A program made the position numbers and the translations under genes. Positions 11,460 to 23,944 of a stretch of 64,000 bases of DNA are shown piece after piece. The notes beneath the pieces were generated by a model, which was not told the DNA's origin, ran no database searches, and saw only the letters and a list, made by a program, of their open reading frames with translations. Where the stretch lies: the NCBI GenBank assembly GCA_020916435.1, contig CM037088.1, positions 87,524,588-87,588,587 on the forward strand, read 5' to 3'. Each line of letters opens with the position of its first letter. Position 1 is the stretch's first letter. The stretch comes from Oxytropis ochrocephala (taxonomy: Eukaryota > Streptophyta > Magnoliopsida > Fabales > Fabaceae).

Positions 11460-14400
11460 CTGCCCCTCTTTTTTTATATTTTACAAAAACTTTTTTAGTA
11501 GAAATAGAAATAAAGATAGAATAGACGTCAATTTTGTCCGTTTAGAGGGGACATAGAGGGTTTGAGAATAAACAGGGAGCGGTTAACACTTGACGTATTA
11601 ACCCAGTACAAACTGAAGGACCACTAAGGGTCTGAAGGAGCACTAAGGGGTCCGAAGGAGCACTAAGGCTCTGAAGGACCACTCGGGGTCTGAAGGAGCA
11701 CTAAGGCTCTGAAGGAACACTAAGGGTATGAAGGAGCACTAAGGCTCTGAAGGACCACTCTGGGTCTGGAAGGCTGCCTAGGTCTTATATGAAGGACCAT
11801 CGTGGTCTGAAGGAGCGCAACTAGCTACAGTTCTAGTTAAATGGTCTATAGGGGCCTTTATACTCGAGCGGCCATGATGGGTCAAGATCAGGTCTAGAAC
11901 TGATATGTTGACCATGAAGGACGTCCACTGTGTCTTAGGCTGACACAACTAGTCTGAAGGACCACGCGGGGTCTGCAAAGGTCCGTCGAGCTCGACTCCG
12001 ACGTTGCGACCTAGGCCACTTAGGGCACTGCTCTGAAGGACCACTTGAGGTCTATAGGGATCAACCTGATGATCTGTGATATTACATGAGATCAACGCTT
12101 AAAGCGCTGATATTAGAGGAACAAAATATAGGTATCGACACTTGAAGTCGATTCAGAAGCAATACATGTAATGCATGCACATGTAACAATTGATTTTTGG
12201 TGGGGTAATGGATGAAACAGTGATTCCTTTCTTTTTTTTTTTGCTTTTTGCCTTTTTGCTTTTTTTGTATCCGATAGATGCATGAAGTGTGAATGTCAAT
12301 ATGATACAAATGAAATGTTCGAATGCAAATGTTATGGTGCATGTTGTGATGATATGAAATGACTGATTGGGTGCAGAAACATTTTTTGTGATGATGAGAT
12401 GTGAGACTTTGGATGCGAGAGGCGGAGATGAATATTTATAATTCTTTGGAAAGATTAGATTTGATTCAAACTTCGGCAATCTCAATGTTGTTATTTACAG
12501 ATACTGATGTGAAAAGTATTGTATTTGCAAGCTCGCTTTTTTTCTCTTCCATTATGATACCCCATGATGACCGAAATTTAGGTCCACAAAGTTCACTAAG
12601 TGGATTTTCAGTATCATATTATCAACTTGTGTTCTATCTCTCTGAAGCATTGTTTAGCAAACATGTATAGTATAGTAGTGCAAACATAGATGAATGAGTC
12701 AGTTAACTTGGTTTTAGGGTATGGACAAATGTGACACATGAAAAGATGAATGACTGGCCTTTGTCAAAGTCATGAAAGGTAGGTTTTCCCGAGCCAAGAA
12801 ATGTGGGACTGCGCCCCAATTTTGATTTGATGACGGTGAGTGAATAACCTGCCCCTGTCTAGTGGTGACAAGCTAGGGGTGTAGAGGATGATGAATTGGG
12901 AATGCATTGGCTTTGGAAGGAAAGGCGGAATGCAAGGGACTTTGTCTCAACGCATGGAGTTTGGTGTTGCCCCAATTATGGTAAGGACAATATTGCCCCG
13001 ACCATAGGAGCAACATTTAGAATAATGATGAGTTGAGAAGTTTCCCCGGTATGGTTTTGTGTATATGAATATGACAAGGGATGAGGTGAGTGTAGGTGAA
13101 TTTCCCCAATTGTAGGTGGAGTGAAGGGTGACAGGGTTGCCCCACTTGATAATGGGATCTCAAACAGCTGTGTGGTGAGGTTGTGGAAAGGGACGGAGTT
13201 AGGGTAATGAGTTTAGGAGCTGGTCAAATATGACTGGATAGATAGGGTGTGGTATGGAAGCTGAACACATTTCCCCAAGCTTAAGTGGAGCACATGGTGA
13301 AAGGGATGCCCCAATTTAGGATCTAGGTGACGATCCTAGCGTAAGCCTTTTGGTTGTCTTTAGAACGACTCTTAGGCTATGATAGTCCTGAGTTTATTAT
13401 GATGAAAACTGCACTGGGTGATCACTAAACCTTGCCTTTATATTAATGGAACTTGAATGAACCTTTGGAGTGCAAGCCCTTTTTGATTTCTTTATTTTGA
13501 GTTTTTTTTTAGATACATTTTTTTTGAGCAAACATATTGTAAATAAATAAACTTATTTGTCCTAAGATTAAAACTTTGAGTAAACAAAAGCAATCAGTCA
13601 TTGATCGGAATGGATTTTGGAGTTGTAATGTGGCTGATGGTTAATGGTTTATGAAGGAAGGGATAATTGGGCTCGAAGAAGTGTTTGATGATTGATAGCA
13701 CAAATGATTTTTATTTGGTGATGTAACTTGGCTAACGGATAATGATTTATGAAGGAAATGGTTATTAGGCTCAATGAGGTGTTTGAGGTTTTATTGAGAT
13801 AAGAACCTCTTATGTGCCTCATGGTAGAATGGATCTGTTTAGGGTTGTAATGTGGCCAAGGGTTAATGGAGGATAGGATATTGGGGCTGAATGAAGTGCT
13901 TGAGGTTAGACAAGGATCTCTTAAGCGTTTAATGGTAAGAAGTATCAGCTCATAATTTGTACCACTTTTGCTTTTTCGTGATTTTTCGATCCTCTTTTTT
14001 GATTTTTTTTTTAAGTTTAATTTTTATTTTTCTTTCTTTCGAACTGAGTGACTTGAAAAAAATGATACACCATTTTTGATGTGGAATTGATCCTTGTCTA
14101 GGGTGCTTGAAAGTTTCTTTGAATTTTGGCTTAAGGTGGGTGGCAAAGGATTTTTTGAGGATAGGGGAAGATGGTCAAACTTCATTTCAAAACATGATTG
14201 CTCGTTTTCTCGAAAATTAACTTAAGGACAATAATTTACTTATTTTTATATACTTGCTCTTTTTCTTTATTTCTTTTTATGCTCTAATTTTTGCTTAGGC
14301 TGCTCTTACGAGTTTTCAACCTAACGAGCTTTTTTTGATTTTTTTTGTAAAGGACTTGCACCAAGAGAACACAATGTTGGCATGGCATTTTAGTGACCAC

Positions 14401-15742
14401 AAATTTTCCCCTAGTAATAAGGGCTTAAAGTGATGTTTCTTTAGTGAGGACAAACCAAATAGTCAACTAGGTACTGATGTGGGGAGTACGCATTTTATGG
14501 GTAGTCGGGGTGGGATTAGACTTGTATGGGGATGATGACAATGTAGGGACATTAACTGACTCAAACAAGAATGAAGACACATGTTACACACAAGTTACTA
14601 TACAAATGCTTCGTAGAGAGTTAACATTAGTTAAGGCATGAAAGAAATTTTTGACAGACCATTTCGGTCATTCATCATGGGATGCAACACTTTGTTAGAA
14701 AAATGTGAACGATCGAGCTGCTAATTTAAAAAATTGAGTGCCTTGAAACACCTTGAGCTTGCAACTAAGTAAGACTAAACTTTTCCAAAGAAGAGTAAAT
14801 TATTTCACAAGAACGTCTCATATCTCTCATCATAGTTTTTTTCTAAAATTTATACTGTTCTTTTTTTTAATGCATGATGTAATTATGCAATGAATGAATG
14901 TGCATGATATGCAAATGGATGTATGTGAAATGCGAATGTAATGATAATGTACGTGCATGAAATGATAATATATGATTTTATTTATCGCGCCGGGGAATTA
15001 TAAGTTTTACTTTTGGAGAGTAAAGTACAAAGTTTGACTTTGACTTTAGCATGCATGGCTTCTCTCCAAAATAAAGCTTTTAATTCTCAGACGGTCATAA
15101 AAATACATGCGACATGGGATTTTTTTATTGCAAAGAAAAGGAAAAATGCATGAGGCATAACTTCTAAAAGCTTGTGGAATATAACAATTTTTGTTTTTTT
15201 TGATTTTTTTTTTTGTTGATAAAAGATGGTATGCATCAATATTTGTTTGAATGCAAGGGTATGAAGCTACTTTGTGACTCTAGGAAGGTATTCTAAGGAG
15301 TGGGTCTAAGGTTTCTTTCATAGTGAGCCTCACAATGATGGTTCTAAAGAATTCTACACATGGTCCCTAGAGCCAAGGACCCCACCAAGAATATCGACCC
15401 CCAAAATAATAGGCAAGCTATTAGAAGGGATAACATCCTTAAAAGGAATCAAACTCTAGGTGAGATTTTCATGACTACCCAACGAGACGTACGTCTCGCA
15501 GGCCATCACTACGCAATCTCGTTCTAACTTAGGTTTGCACTCGAGTCCGGGTAGAGGACTTTTCTCACATGTGTGTGATGTGTAGAGGTGTAGTGTTTGT
15601 AGGAGCAGTTTAAAATAACCTAAAGCTGCAAACAAAACAAACATTCATACAAATATCGTCTTCTACCCTAGGGTTTATATATCACATAAAAATATAATAT
15701 AATATAATATAATATAAAGAAATAAATAAGGGAAGGGTAAAA
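11460..15742 (-). mobile_element. Ogre-like element A interior, coding domains lost
   Basis: No gag, pol or ORF1 reading frame is detectable. From the left: polypurine tract (11460-11478), a run of imperfect ~22-bp repeats of the GAAGGAGCACTAAGG(T/G)CT type (11605-11830), and T-rich segments (12220-12270, 13480-14350). The stretch 13400-14380 matches O2 positions 38995-39840, including a short edge of integrase-like sequence (ggtgatcactaaaccttgcc). At 14290-14340 a block matches O2 35280-35370. The 15360-15720 part matches the O2 5' leader (acgagac...ctaccctagggtt). So this element is a leader fused to 3' non-coding DNA with the coding part removed. Confidence 0.72.
11605..11830 (+). repeat. 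Tandem imperfect repeats, Ogre 3' region
   Basis: About ten degenerate units built on 'ctgaaggaccactaagggt' and 'ctgaaggagcactaaggct'. Counterpart repeats are at 33540-33780 in O2. Confidence 0.8.
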
Positions 15743-17561
15743 ATTAGTTCTAGAACGCTGACTAACCCGGTTGTACAACCGACTTAGTCTCCTATTTTAG
15801 GAAAAGTGACTTATTTATTTACTTATAAGTTTTTAGGATTACTGAACTGTACAGCTTATTTGTCCTAGGATGATGACTAACCCAGTTGTACAACCGACTT
15901 AGTCTTTTATTTTAGAAAAAATAATTTATTTGTATTTTTATAAGTTTTTAGGATTACTGAACTGTACAGCTCATTGGTCCTAGAATGATGACTAACCCGG
16001 TTGTACAACCGACTTAGTCTTTTATTTGATTTTTGAAGAAATAAACTAATTTGTGCATAAAAAAAAGACAAAAACTGATAATTAATAAAGATTAGTCTAA
16101 AAATAAATAAATAAACAAATAAATAACTATATACATAAATAAATATGAATAGATATATACATAAACAAATAAATAATTAAAAAGATTATATTATAAATAA
16201 ATGATAAATAAATATGCACATTAAAATAAACAAAATAAATACAAAACTAACCTGGACTCGACGAGTGCCGAACCGAACCGAGCAGTCTGACCAGGTCAAT
16301 CGTGAACTGGACTCCTATCTGGTCCATTTTGACGCCAAGACCGCAAGAACCGCTTTGAGAATCAGAAAGCCGACTCAAAACGTCCAAAAATGATCAAAGA
16401 CGGGCTTTTAGTGAAATGAGCCGCGAATGCTTTGACCCAAAAGATCACTTAACCCGCCAATGATCTCCCCCTTAATCTTCACCTCTCAACCCCTTTTATA
16501 GCCAATTGCTAGGGAGCTCTTGTTTCTTGCGAGCGATGTGGGACTAAAACAAGGTAGAGAAAACAATTCCCCTTTAAAACACAATTCCCGTTTTTCTCAA
16601 ACCTGTCACCGGAAAATTGTGATTCCGGATTCGTTAACCGTTTGATCGTCTTACTTTTTTGACAGTAGGTTCGTGAGACATATATCTCCGCTTTCACCGT
16701 TCGGATCGTCGAAACGAGGTCTGAGGAGAGAGAAATTGCCTTCGCAATAGCTGCTGTTTTTGGTCCGTTTTTCTCAAATCCCTCACCGTAAAAGTACGAT
16801 TTCGGATTCGTTAACCGTTGGATCATCTTCATTTTTCGATAGTAGGTTCGTGAGACATATATCTCCACTTTCACCGTTTGGATCGTCGAAAAGAGGTCTG
16901 AGGAGAGAGAAATTGTCTTCGCAATAGAGCTGCAGATTTGGGTATTTCATCTTCTTGTTCTTATTTTGTAAGCTCTTGTGCTTTGCTTCACTTGCTTTTT
17001 CAATTACTCAAAGAGGGTCAAAAGGAAATAACATGTGGGATGATTGAACAAGAATCAAATCATGCATCTTTATTTCAACTTTATATTAATTGTGGTTGAT
17101 ATGCACAAGCTACTTATCTTTTACTTGAGTACATAGAAACGTTTGTTGCACATACACTACTTAATAAAATAAAGGCTAAAAGGTACTTTTAGTCCCTGAA
17201 AATGTCAATAAAATCCAGTTTAGTCCCTACAATTCCAAAAATTTTAAAATAGTCCCTGCAATTAGTAAACGTTACCACTTTAGTCTCTGCTGTTACTTTA
17301 CTCTTAAAAAAGGAGGGACTAAATCGGATTTTCTTGACATTTGCAGGACTAAAAGTACCTTTTAAATGGAATTGCGAGGACTAAAGTAGTAACAAAGAGT
17401 ACTAAAGTAGTAACGTTTACTAATTGTAGGGACTATTTTAAAAATTTTGGAATTGCAGGGACTAAATTGGATTTTCTTGACATTTGCAGGGACTAAAAGT
17501 ACCTTTTAGCCTAAAATAAAATAAAAAATATTACAATGATGTAAGAACTCGGACAAAATTG
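15743..17561 (-). repeat. Ogre-like element A, right LTR (5' LTR), truncated at both ends
   Basis: Homologous to A's left LTR from the 'attagttctagaacgctgac' point to 'gaactcggacaaaattg'. The inner end (TGTTGCGACC and the primer binding site) is missing. The last 10 bases (gggtataaca) are cut off where CACTA element C1 begins at 17562. It contains the same ~110-bp and ~90-bp internal repeats as the left LTR, plus a MULE-type MITE. Confidence 0.78.
17174..17511. mobile_element. MULE-type MITE, 338 bp
   Basis: The inverted termini GGCTAAAAGGTACTTTTAG / CTAAAAGTACCTTTTAGCC are flanked by a perfect 9-bp duplication taaaataaa (17165-17173 and 17512-17520). The matching empty site is seen in the other LTR at about 11396. 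The interior is made of 'agtcccta' and 'aggactaaa' repeats and folds back on itself. A 9-bp TSD is the Mutator hallmark. Confidence 0.9.
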
Positions 17562-17990
17562 CACTACAACAGATCTAGTAGATTGGCAGCGTTTTTTTTC
17601 ATCTATGGGCAGCGTCTTTGAGCGCTGCTGAACGTGGCGCTGGCTATTCACTCCAACAATGGGCAGCGCTTCCTAAAAAGCGCCACCCATTGCAAAACAC
17701 GTCCTCCCAGATACGCAGCGCTTTTTAAAAAGCGCTGAATATATCCAAAGCGTCCTCCCAGATACTTAGCGCTTTTTAAAAAGCGCTGGAATATATCCAA
17801 GGCGTCCTCCCAGATACTTAGCGCTTTTTAAAAAGCGCGAATATTACCCCTTATACGCAGCGCTTCATTAAAAGCGCTGAATATTGCTTATTTGTGTTAC
17901 TAAATACCCAGCGCTTTATTAAAAGAGCTGAATATTGCCTATTTATGTTACTAAATACCCAGCGCTTCATTAAAAGCGCTGAATATTGTC
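17562..17990. repeat. C1 terminus with palindromic subterminal repeats
   Basis: At least six copies of an AGCGCTTTTTAAAAAGCGCT-type palindrome or its variants occur near 17640, 17710, 17765, 17818, 17860, 17907 and 17957. Subterminal repeats of this kind are where the CACTA accessory protein TNPA binds in En/Spm; binding here is inferred. Confidence 0.82.
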
Positions 17991-18455
17991 AAAATTATTT
18001 TTTTTTAATTTTTTTCTGTTTTGTGTCTTTTCCTTTTTATATTTACAAATTACTGCATGCACCAATCCAATCCAATACATAATGTAATCAAATTGCTAAG
18101 AGGAACCCAAATTACATATAACGAAACAAATTACATAAGAGGAACCAAAACAAAATAGCTAAGAAGTTTCATTATCTAATTCATATGTATCCAAAACAAG
18201 CTATCAAGTTACAATATTATGAACCAAAAACTAGCTAGGCTAACTTATATGTATCCAAATGAAACTTAAAAAAACGGAGACATAATCGCACCATTCTCCC
18301 TAAGCTCAAGAATCATCAACAGAGTATGTCCGCTTTTGACAATCGCTAAAATACTGAAATTATATAAATAAATAAAATTAGAATTGAAATGGTTAAATAT
18401 TGGAAAGAACCACTATTAAATCGAAATCATATAAAAATATATTATAAGTAGATAC

Positions 18456-18551
18456 CTGACGGGGGATAGTCGTTTTCTTTTGGGTAATAATATCCTTCAT
18501 ATATTTCATGACGTAATACCCACAATCAATGTTATTGAATTGTTTAGGACA
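18456..18551 (-). pseudogene. C1 Ulp1-like protease domain, exon with the catalytic Cys
   Basis: A 96-nt exon with an acceptor AG just upstream (18552-18553) and donor GT at 18454-18455. It encodes 32 residues, including QFNNIDCGYYVMKYMKDII. The DCGYYV motif is the nucleophile-cysteine site of the C48 (Ulp1/SENP) cysteine protease fold, often carried by plant CACTA elements. The His/Asp exon is at 24216-24326. They are now 5.7 kb apart because C2 inserted in the intron between them. Confidence 0.75.
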
Positions 18552-18764
18552 CTACAAAACATAAGATTAGTTAATTGTTAAATTGAGTTGAATACAGTTT
18601 TTTGACAAAATAATGTAATGTATAAGTTAGAAACTTACAATTATTGGTAACCAACCATTTGACCGTTAATTTATCCACTCCCCAATATGTCCTTAAAGCG
18701 CTGAATAGAATGTCATATAACTATATTAATAACAATATACACTACAAGAAAATCGCTGATTTGC

Positions 18765-19025
18765 CACGGACATTTCCGTGGCAAATGTACAAATTTCCGT
18801 GGCAAAACAACATTTGCCACGGATTTGCCACGGACAAAAATTGGTGGCAAAACGCTGTCGCAAAATCGCTTGCCACGGAATTTCCGTGGCAAATGTTTCC
18901 GTCGCAAATCCGTGGCAAATTTGTCCGTCGCAAATCCGTGGCAAATTTTTCCGTCGCAAATCCGTGGCAAATTTTTCCGTCGCAAAGTCGTGGCAAACTC
19001 TGACACCTTCCGTCGCAACGTCGCA
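18765..19025. repeat. C2 left subterminal repeats
   Basis: More than ten head-to-head and tandem copies of a TTGCCACGGA / TCCGTGGCAA unit with CGTCGCAAA variants. Reading frames crossing it are artefacts of the repeat. Confidence 0.88.
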
Positions 19026-19745
19026 AATTTTTTTTAAAAAAATTAAAAAAAAAATAAATAACTTTTGACTAGAAGGGATCAAAGTTTTGCGTTTGGTTGA
19101 AGAAATTACATTGAGTGTTATATCAAACTAATTGTCCTAATAAAACATTTAAAACATAAACTACTTCACTTCAAACTCAATTACAATCAAATCAATTTGA
19201 CAAAATCAATTCCAATCGAATCATGTTTATCAAAAGCTCATCCCAAATTACACACACATAATTAACTAAGCTAGCGTAAAGAGCTCGTAATCAAAAGAAA
19301 TCACACATCCAAGTTTGTAATCGCTTCCTTCCATTGCATTTTATAGCACCTTATCATACGCTCTGGAATCATTACAAAGAACTTGATTAATTAATAACTC
19401 AAAGTATAAAAGTAAATATTACAAATATTTTAGGCATTTGGCTTGAGATATTCGATAAATAAATGATTGTAAAAACCTTGCAACCTCTAACTCGCTATCA
19501 AATAGTCCAAGATATACTCAAGACAAGAAGAAGAAAAACCCGATCAATGTAAGAACTCTATAATCTCTCGGTTTAAATTATCACAAATCAAATATTTGAG
19601 GTTTTACTACTATTATAGGGAGCTAAAAAGCAAGCTCTTATGACACCAATTCAAAACAGAGTTATAAAATGGTCAAACACTCCAACCTATTTTCATTATC
19701 ATGGGGATTAATGGCATTACAATCTTGTGGAAGCTAGGGTCAAGA

Positions 19746-19955
19746 ACACAAATAAAGAAAGCACTAGACAATAAAAAACCTTGCATTCAAAACATGTATT
19801 CATGATGCTTTTGAACAAATACTTCAAAGGAGACTAATAATAAAGAAAGAACACAAATAAAGAAAGCACTAGACAATAAAAAACCTTGCATTCAAAACAT
19901 GTATTCATGATGGTTTTGAACAAATACTTCAAAGGAGACTAATAATAAAGAAAGA
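19746..19955. repeat. 105-bp tandem duplication in C2
   Basis: 19746-19850 is repeated at 19851-19955 with one clear change (gatgctttt / gatggtttt). A further partial copy of its end follows near 20010-20100. Confidence 0.88.
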
Positions 19956-21669
19956 ACACAAATAAGAAGCATGTAATATCTTCTTGGGTTAAGAATTAGA
20001 ACACGACAAAATGGAACTTCAAAGGAGACTAATAATTCTACAATGATAAGAATTAGAACACGACAAGAATTAGAACACGACAAAATGGAACTTCAAAAAA
20101 ACACAACATAAAACATGTTGCTTCTAAGGTTTTCTTCACAATATCACCCCTCAACCATAAAACAGAGCAAGTATCCTCAACCAACTAGCTATGCAAAGAA
20201 ACATAAAACAATAAACTCAGTTCATGAAAGAATCATTCAACTAGAACCAATTCATGGCAAAACATAAACTCACTCTATTCATACACTTGCACAAAATCCC
20301 TAAAAATGCATCCCAAATCCTTAAAACAACTTATCTTATATATTATGAGACTTGTTAAATACAAACACAGATTTTCAAAGATAAACCAAAAACAACAAAC
20401 ACATAAGCAGTTTGCAATCACTCTTACAATCACATACATTATTCAGATCTATAGAGAAGAGGGATAACAACTTTATAGGGATCATGATTCAAGAACAATC
20501 ATAGTCACTCAAATCTTTGAGAAACAGAGGTAACCATAAATGCCCAAGCAAATCCTAGATCATGAATAATATCCTATAGTAAATATTCCAAGTTATGGAC
20601 TGCAAGTATTCAAATTGGAAACTCAAAAGGAGTGAGTGACGCATCACAGCCAAGAGAATAAGTCAAGAAGAAAGCTAGTTTCTAAAAGCACAATTATCCA
20701 CCATTTTCTATCAAATGGAGCGTGCTAGGACTTAACCTTGAGTGTGTTTATTATTAACACTTGTGTGACTTGATACTTCAGCATTAGGAAGGAGGTTAGT
20801 TTCTCTGAAAACCGTTGGAGTAGTATTAAGCCTTACCAGAAAGTCGTGATACCGTGAGGACGCGTATTAGGAGGATCGACAAACAAATTATGTGAACCTT
20901 ATCCGGAGTTGTCTCAGAACAAATAATCAAAATATTATCATGGATTGTCCGGGCGTTGGCACATAAATGGCATGTACAAGCAATGTATCATTTGTCTATC
21001 TAGATATGTACCTGATCAATAGTCGGAACAACATTTCTAGCAAATCCTCCAAACTCCTTGTATAACACCTTGTAAACAGCAATTTTGTGAAAGATTGAAA
21101 TGGAATGCACTCACAGTTCTTAAAATGCAATGAAAAAGTAGTCATCATTGCAAGAAAAAAAATTGAAATATAGGCTAGAATAAGGGCAACATAAATTAGG
21201 GGAAATGGAAGCCAATTATAAGTAAGCAACAAGCGATTTTGTGTGGCTGGTGTGGGAACTTGATTGATCAATCTGACTTACAAAAGGGGGAGGCAACTTG
21301 AAATCTTTGACGCGCTCCTTTTTGAAAACACCACCTCTATATCCAGATCTACAATACAAATATACAATCAATGCCCTGGGTGAGTTGAGAAATATACAAC
21401 AAGAAAAACTGCAAGAATGCCATCTACTTTATAAATTCTAGGCAGAGCTCTTCAAGAAAAAAAACATTTAAAACCACTAAGAAATGCCACGACGTACAGG
21501 TCTAATATGAGTTTTTTGTCTCTTGAATTGTTTAGCATCAAAATGCATTCCAGATATCAATTACTCTCTCCTTAATGTAAAACTAGTAGCTTCAACAAGT
21601 ATTCAGGTACACCATCTGTGTCCCAATTGATCATGTGTGCATGCGTTTACTTTTCTCAGAATCGTAATT

Positions 21670-22474
21670 TATATTCTTGAAAATATAGAAATGATAGGCA
21701 TGATCAGATTGACAATCAAGGTGTAACATCACCACACATTGAATCCATGTAAGCTAGAAAGTAGGCCATATACACAATTTACATAAATATTAAATCTAAG
21801 CTAATATTGTCAAACATCGATTACATAACAATGAGTCATCAAAGTTTTCACTCCCTTAAAAAAAGTTTGCAAATAATATAGTATGATTACTAAAACAATA
21901 TGTGTGCAGTATTAATTTTCCTGTCTAAGCTTTGAATAAATAGTTGTGCAGTGGATTGGCATCATACTAGTTGCCCTGGAATTTTAATTGGATTAGCACA
22001 AGAAGTGCAAATAACAGAGAAAAGTTATCACCAAGAGACTAACTTACTTGTGTGAAACCATGTCATTAGCATTTCCAAACCTATTATCATGTTTATTTGT
22101 CACGTTCATTGGATTTGAGATTGTGCAGCCTGTAAACACATTCCATACATTAATAACAGATTCAAGAAAGTAAAAAAATATACTTTTTACAAATTGTTAT
22201 TGATACTTACCGAGAAACCATGTCTTCTAAAAAATATTGCTACCAAATGTTCTTCAACTTGCCTTTTCATTTTCTCTTCAAGTTGTTTTTGACTCTCTTC
22301 AAAATGTAATGTCATTTCTTCTCTCATATTCCGCTCTTTTATAGTTGTCCCCAATAAGGTTAAAACTAATAGAGGTGACCAAAGTTTGAGTGGCGTCTCT
22401 AAAAAGTTTAAAACTAATAGATGTTACACCTTGATTGTCAATCTGATCTATATTCTTGAAAATATAGAAATGAT
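21670..22474. repeat. Mixed inverted and direct repeat pair in C2
   Basis: A 29-bp perfect inverted pair (21702-21730 and 22420-22448) lies beside a 26-bp perfect direct pair (21670-21695 and 22449-22474). The direct copy precedes the inverted arm on the left and follows it on the right. Confidence 0.9.
22055..22330 (-). pseudogene. C2 transposase-associated coiled-coil exons
   Basis: Minus-strand block about 22325-22205 reads MREEMTLHFEESQKQLEEKM then KRQVEEHLVAIFFRR. A second block, about 22130-22055, after an acceptor-like AG, reads GCTISNPMNVTNKH followed by FGNANDMVSHK. This charged coil plus short tail resembles the C-terminal part of plant CACTA accessory (Transposase_24/TNPA-like) proteins. 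Fragmentary; no complete frame. Confidence 0.5.
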
Positions 22475-23237
22475 GTACATGGCGGGCAGAATGAGACACC
22501 GAAATCCAGAATAAACAGAGAGAGCAATGAAGTGATCATATCATTTACGAACTAAATGTTGTGAAATAACAATCTATACCATAAAGATATATAAAACTAG
22601 AACAAGATTAACTTCATTGAGAATCTACAAAATTGTGCAGAAGTTAATAAAAAATTGAACCTGGAACAAATAAATTTGTTGTTTCCTTCAAGGAGCCTAA
22701 ATCAGTTATATCCTGAGCCTGCTCTAATCAATGAAGAATATGTAAGTTCCTTAAATTTATATAAACAATAAAAAAAACAAAAGATAGGCCTACTAGATAT
22801 AATCACTCAAGTGAAGACAGTTCCAAATCCTAGTCCGCGTTCTTGAAAATCATTAAAAGGAAAGGCTTAAATAAGGAGGTCAATGCTAGCTTGATTTTAA
22901 ATTTTAAATTAGAAAGAAACCAAGTGGCAAACACATCACATTGACTTGGTATAGCAAAATGCCTTGTTTATCTGTTCCTAAACTCTCACCATGATGAAAA
23001 GTTTATGATTTACTGTACATATAATGGAGGGGGAATATATTTGGGTGTGAAATAAAATGTCCATGACTGTCTGATTACCTCTAAGAAGGTGATTTTAAGT
23101 TGACTGGCTGGCTTAATAACAACATTCAGAACCTCATATCTGTTTCAATCATGGACAAGATGGTTATGTTTCCTTCTAAACATATACGTAAGTGCGCAAT
23201 AAGAAACAAGGGAGTTAGGAGAGTTGATAGTACAAAT

Positions 23238-23470
23238 ACCCATCTGAAGATGCAAACTGTGCTACAAATTTCTTTTCCTTTGCCCTGTCCCCATAAAGAG
23301 CCAGTCCAGCACTAAAATCCTACAGATGAAAAAGCAGAGGGTTTAGGGGAATTGCAAACTTCAAGTAGAATGAATTCAAACAACATTTTTCAACCTTACC
23401 ATAACACTTTTGTCAACAGGAACATCATCCCAGCTACGCTGAACTTGTAAACCACTTCCATTGTAATCAG
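23238..23470 (-). pseudogene. Two linked exon-like blocks of unrecognised gene in C2
   Basis: Block about 23470-23401 encodes LQVQRSWDDVPVDKSVM and ends at a GTAAGG donor. Block about 23317-23238 starts after a TGTAG acceptor and encodes DFSAGLALYGDRAKEKKFVA then QFASSDGYL. The phases agree (0/0) across the ~80-nt intron. Composition is gene-like compared with the surrounding DNA. I do not recognise the family. It lies just downstream of the AP2-like exon in the same orientation, so it could come from another captured gene or from the element's own protein. Confidence 0.5.
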
Positions 23471-23556
23471 TTACCAAACAAAACTAGATATAGCGTGTAA
23501 AACTAAAAGCGAAAATTAAGCTATACATTACACAGAATAGAATAATCAGTTACCAT

Positions 23557-23628
23557 CCAAATATGTGATTCCCATCTTCCTGTTCTCCGGTAGAAAGTAA
23601 CGCCGTGATACTGCGAACTTCGAGATCG
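23557..23628 (-). pseudogene. Captured AP2-domain exon (APETALA2/TOE-like)
   Basis: The minus strand reads RSRS then SQYHGVTFYRRTGRWESHIW. This is the start of the first AP2 DNA-binding domain of APETALA2/TOE-type transcription factors, where QYRGVTFYRRTGRWESHIW is the usual sequence; one Arg is His here (CGC to CAC, a CpG-type change). In the host gene family an exon ends close to SHIW, and the match here also stops there. The second half of the domain (CGKQVYLG...) is absent. Upstream (23640-23900) is CT/GA-rich sequence that could act as a 5' leader. It is inside a CACTA element, so it looks like a gene fragment picked up by the transposon. Confidence 0.85.
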
Positions 23629-23944
23629 ATCAATTTGGAACCCTAGATTTCACCTTGAGAGGAACCGATCAATTTGGAAGCTAGGGTTTCGATTTGGAGG
23701 TTGAGAGTTAAGTGGAACTAAACGATGGTGGTGCAGAGTGAAGGGAGGGAGGTGCTGAGATAGGGAGAAGAAGAAGGTGCGGAGGTGGTGGTGCAGTGGA
23801 GGTGAGGGAGGCGCGGTGGTGGAGGTGCAATGGAGGTGAGGGAGGCGCGGAGGTGTGAGGTGAGGAGAGTGAGAGTGAAAGGTCATGTGAGAGTGAGAGT
23901 GAGTGAAAGAAAGGGTCGAGGGATCCTTTTATTTAAAATCCCAA

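Noticed and set aside
18644..19082. Several 90-120 aa frames on both strands
   Set aside because: All run through the CACTA C2 subterminal repeats; amino-acid patterns are just repeat translations.
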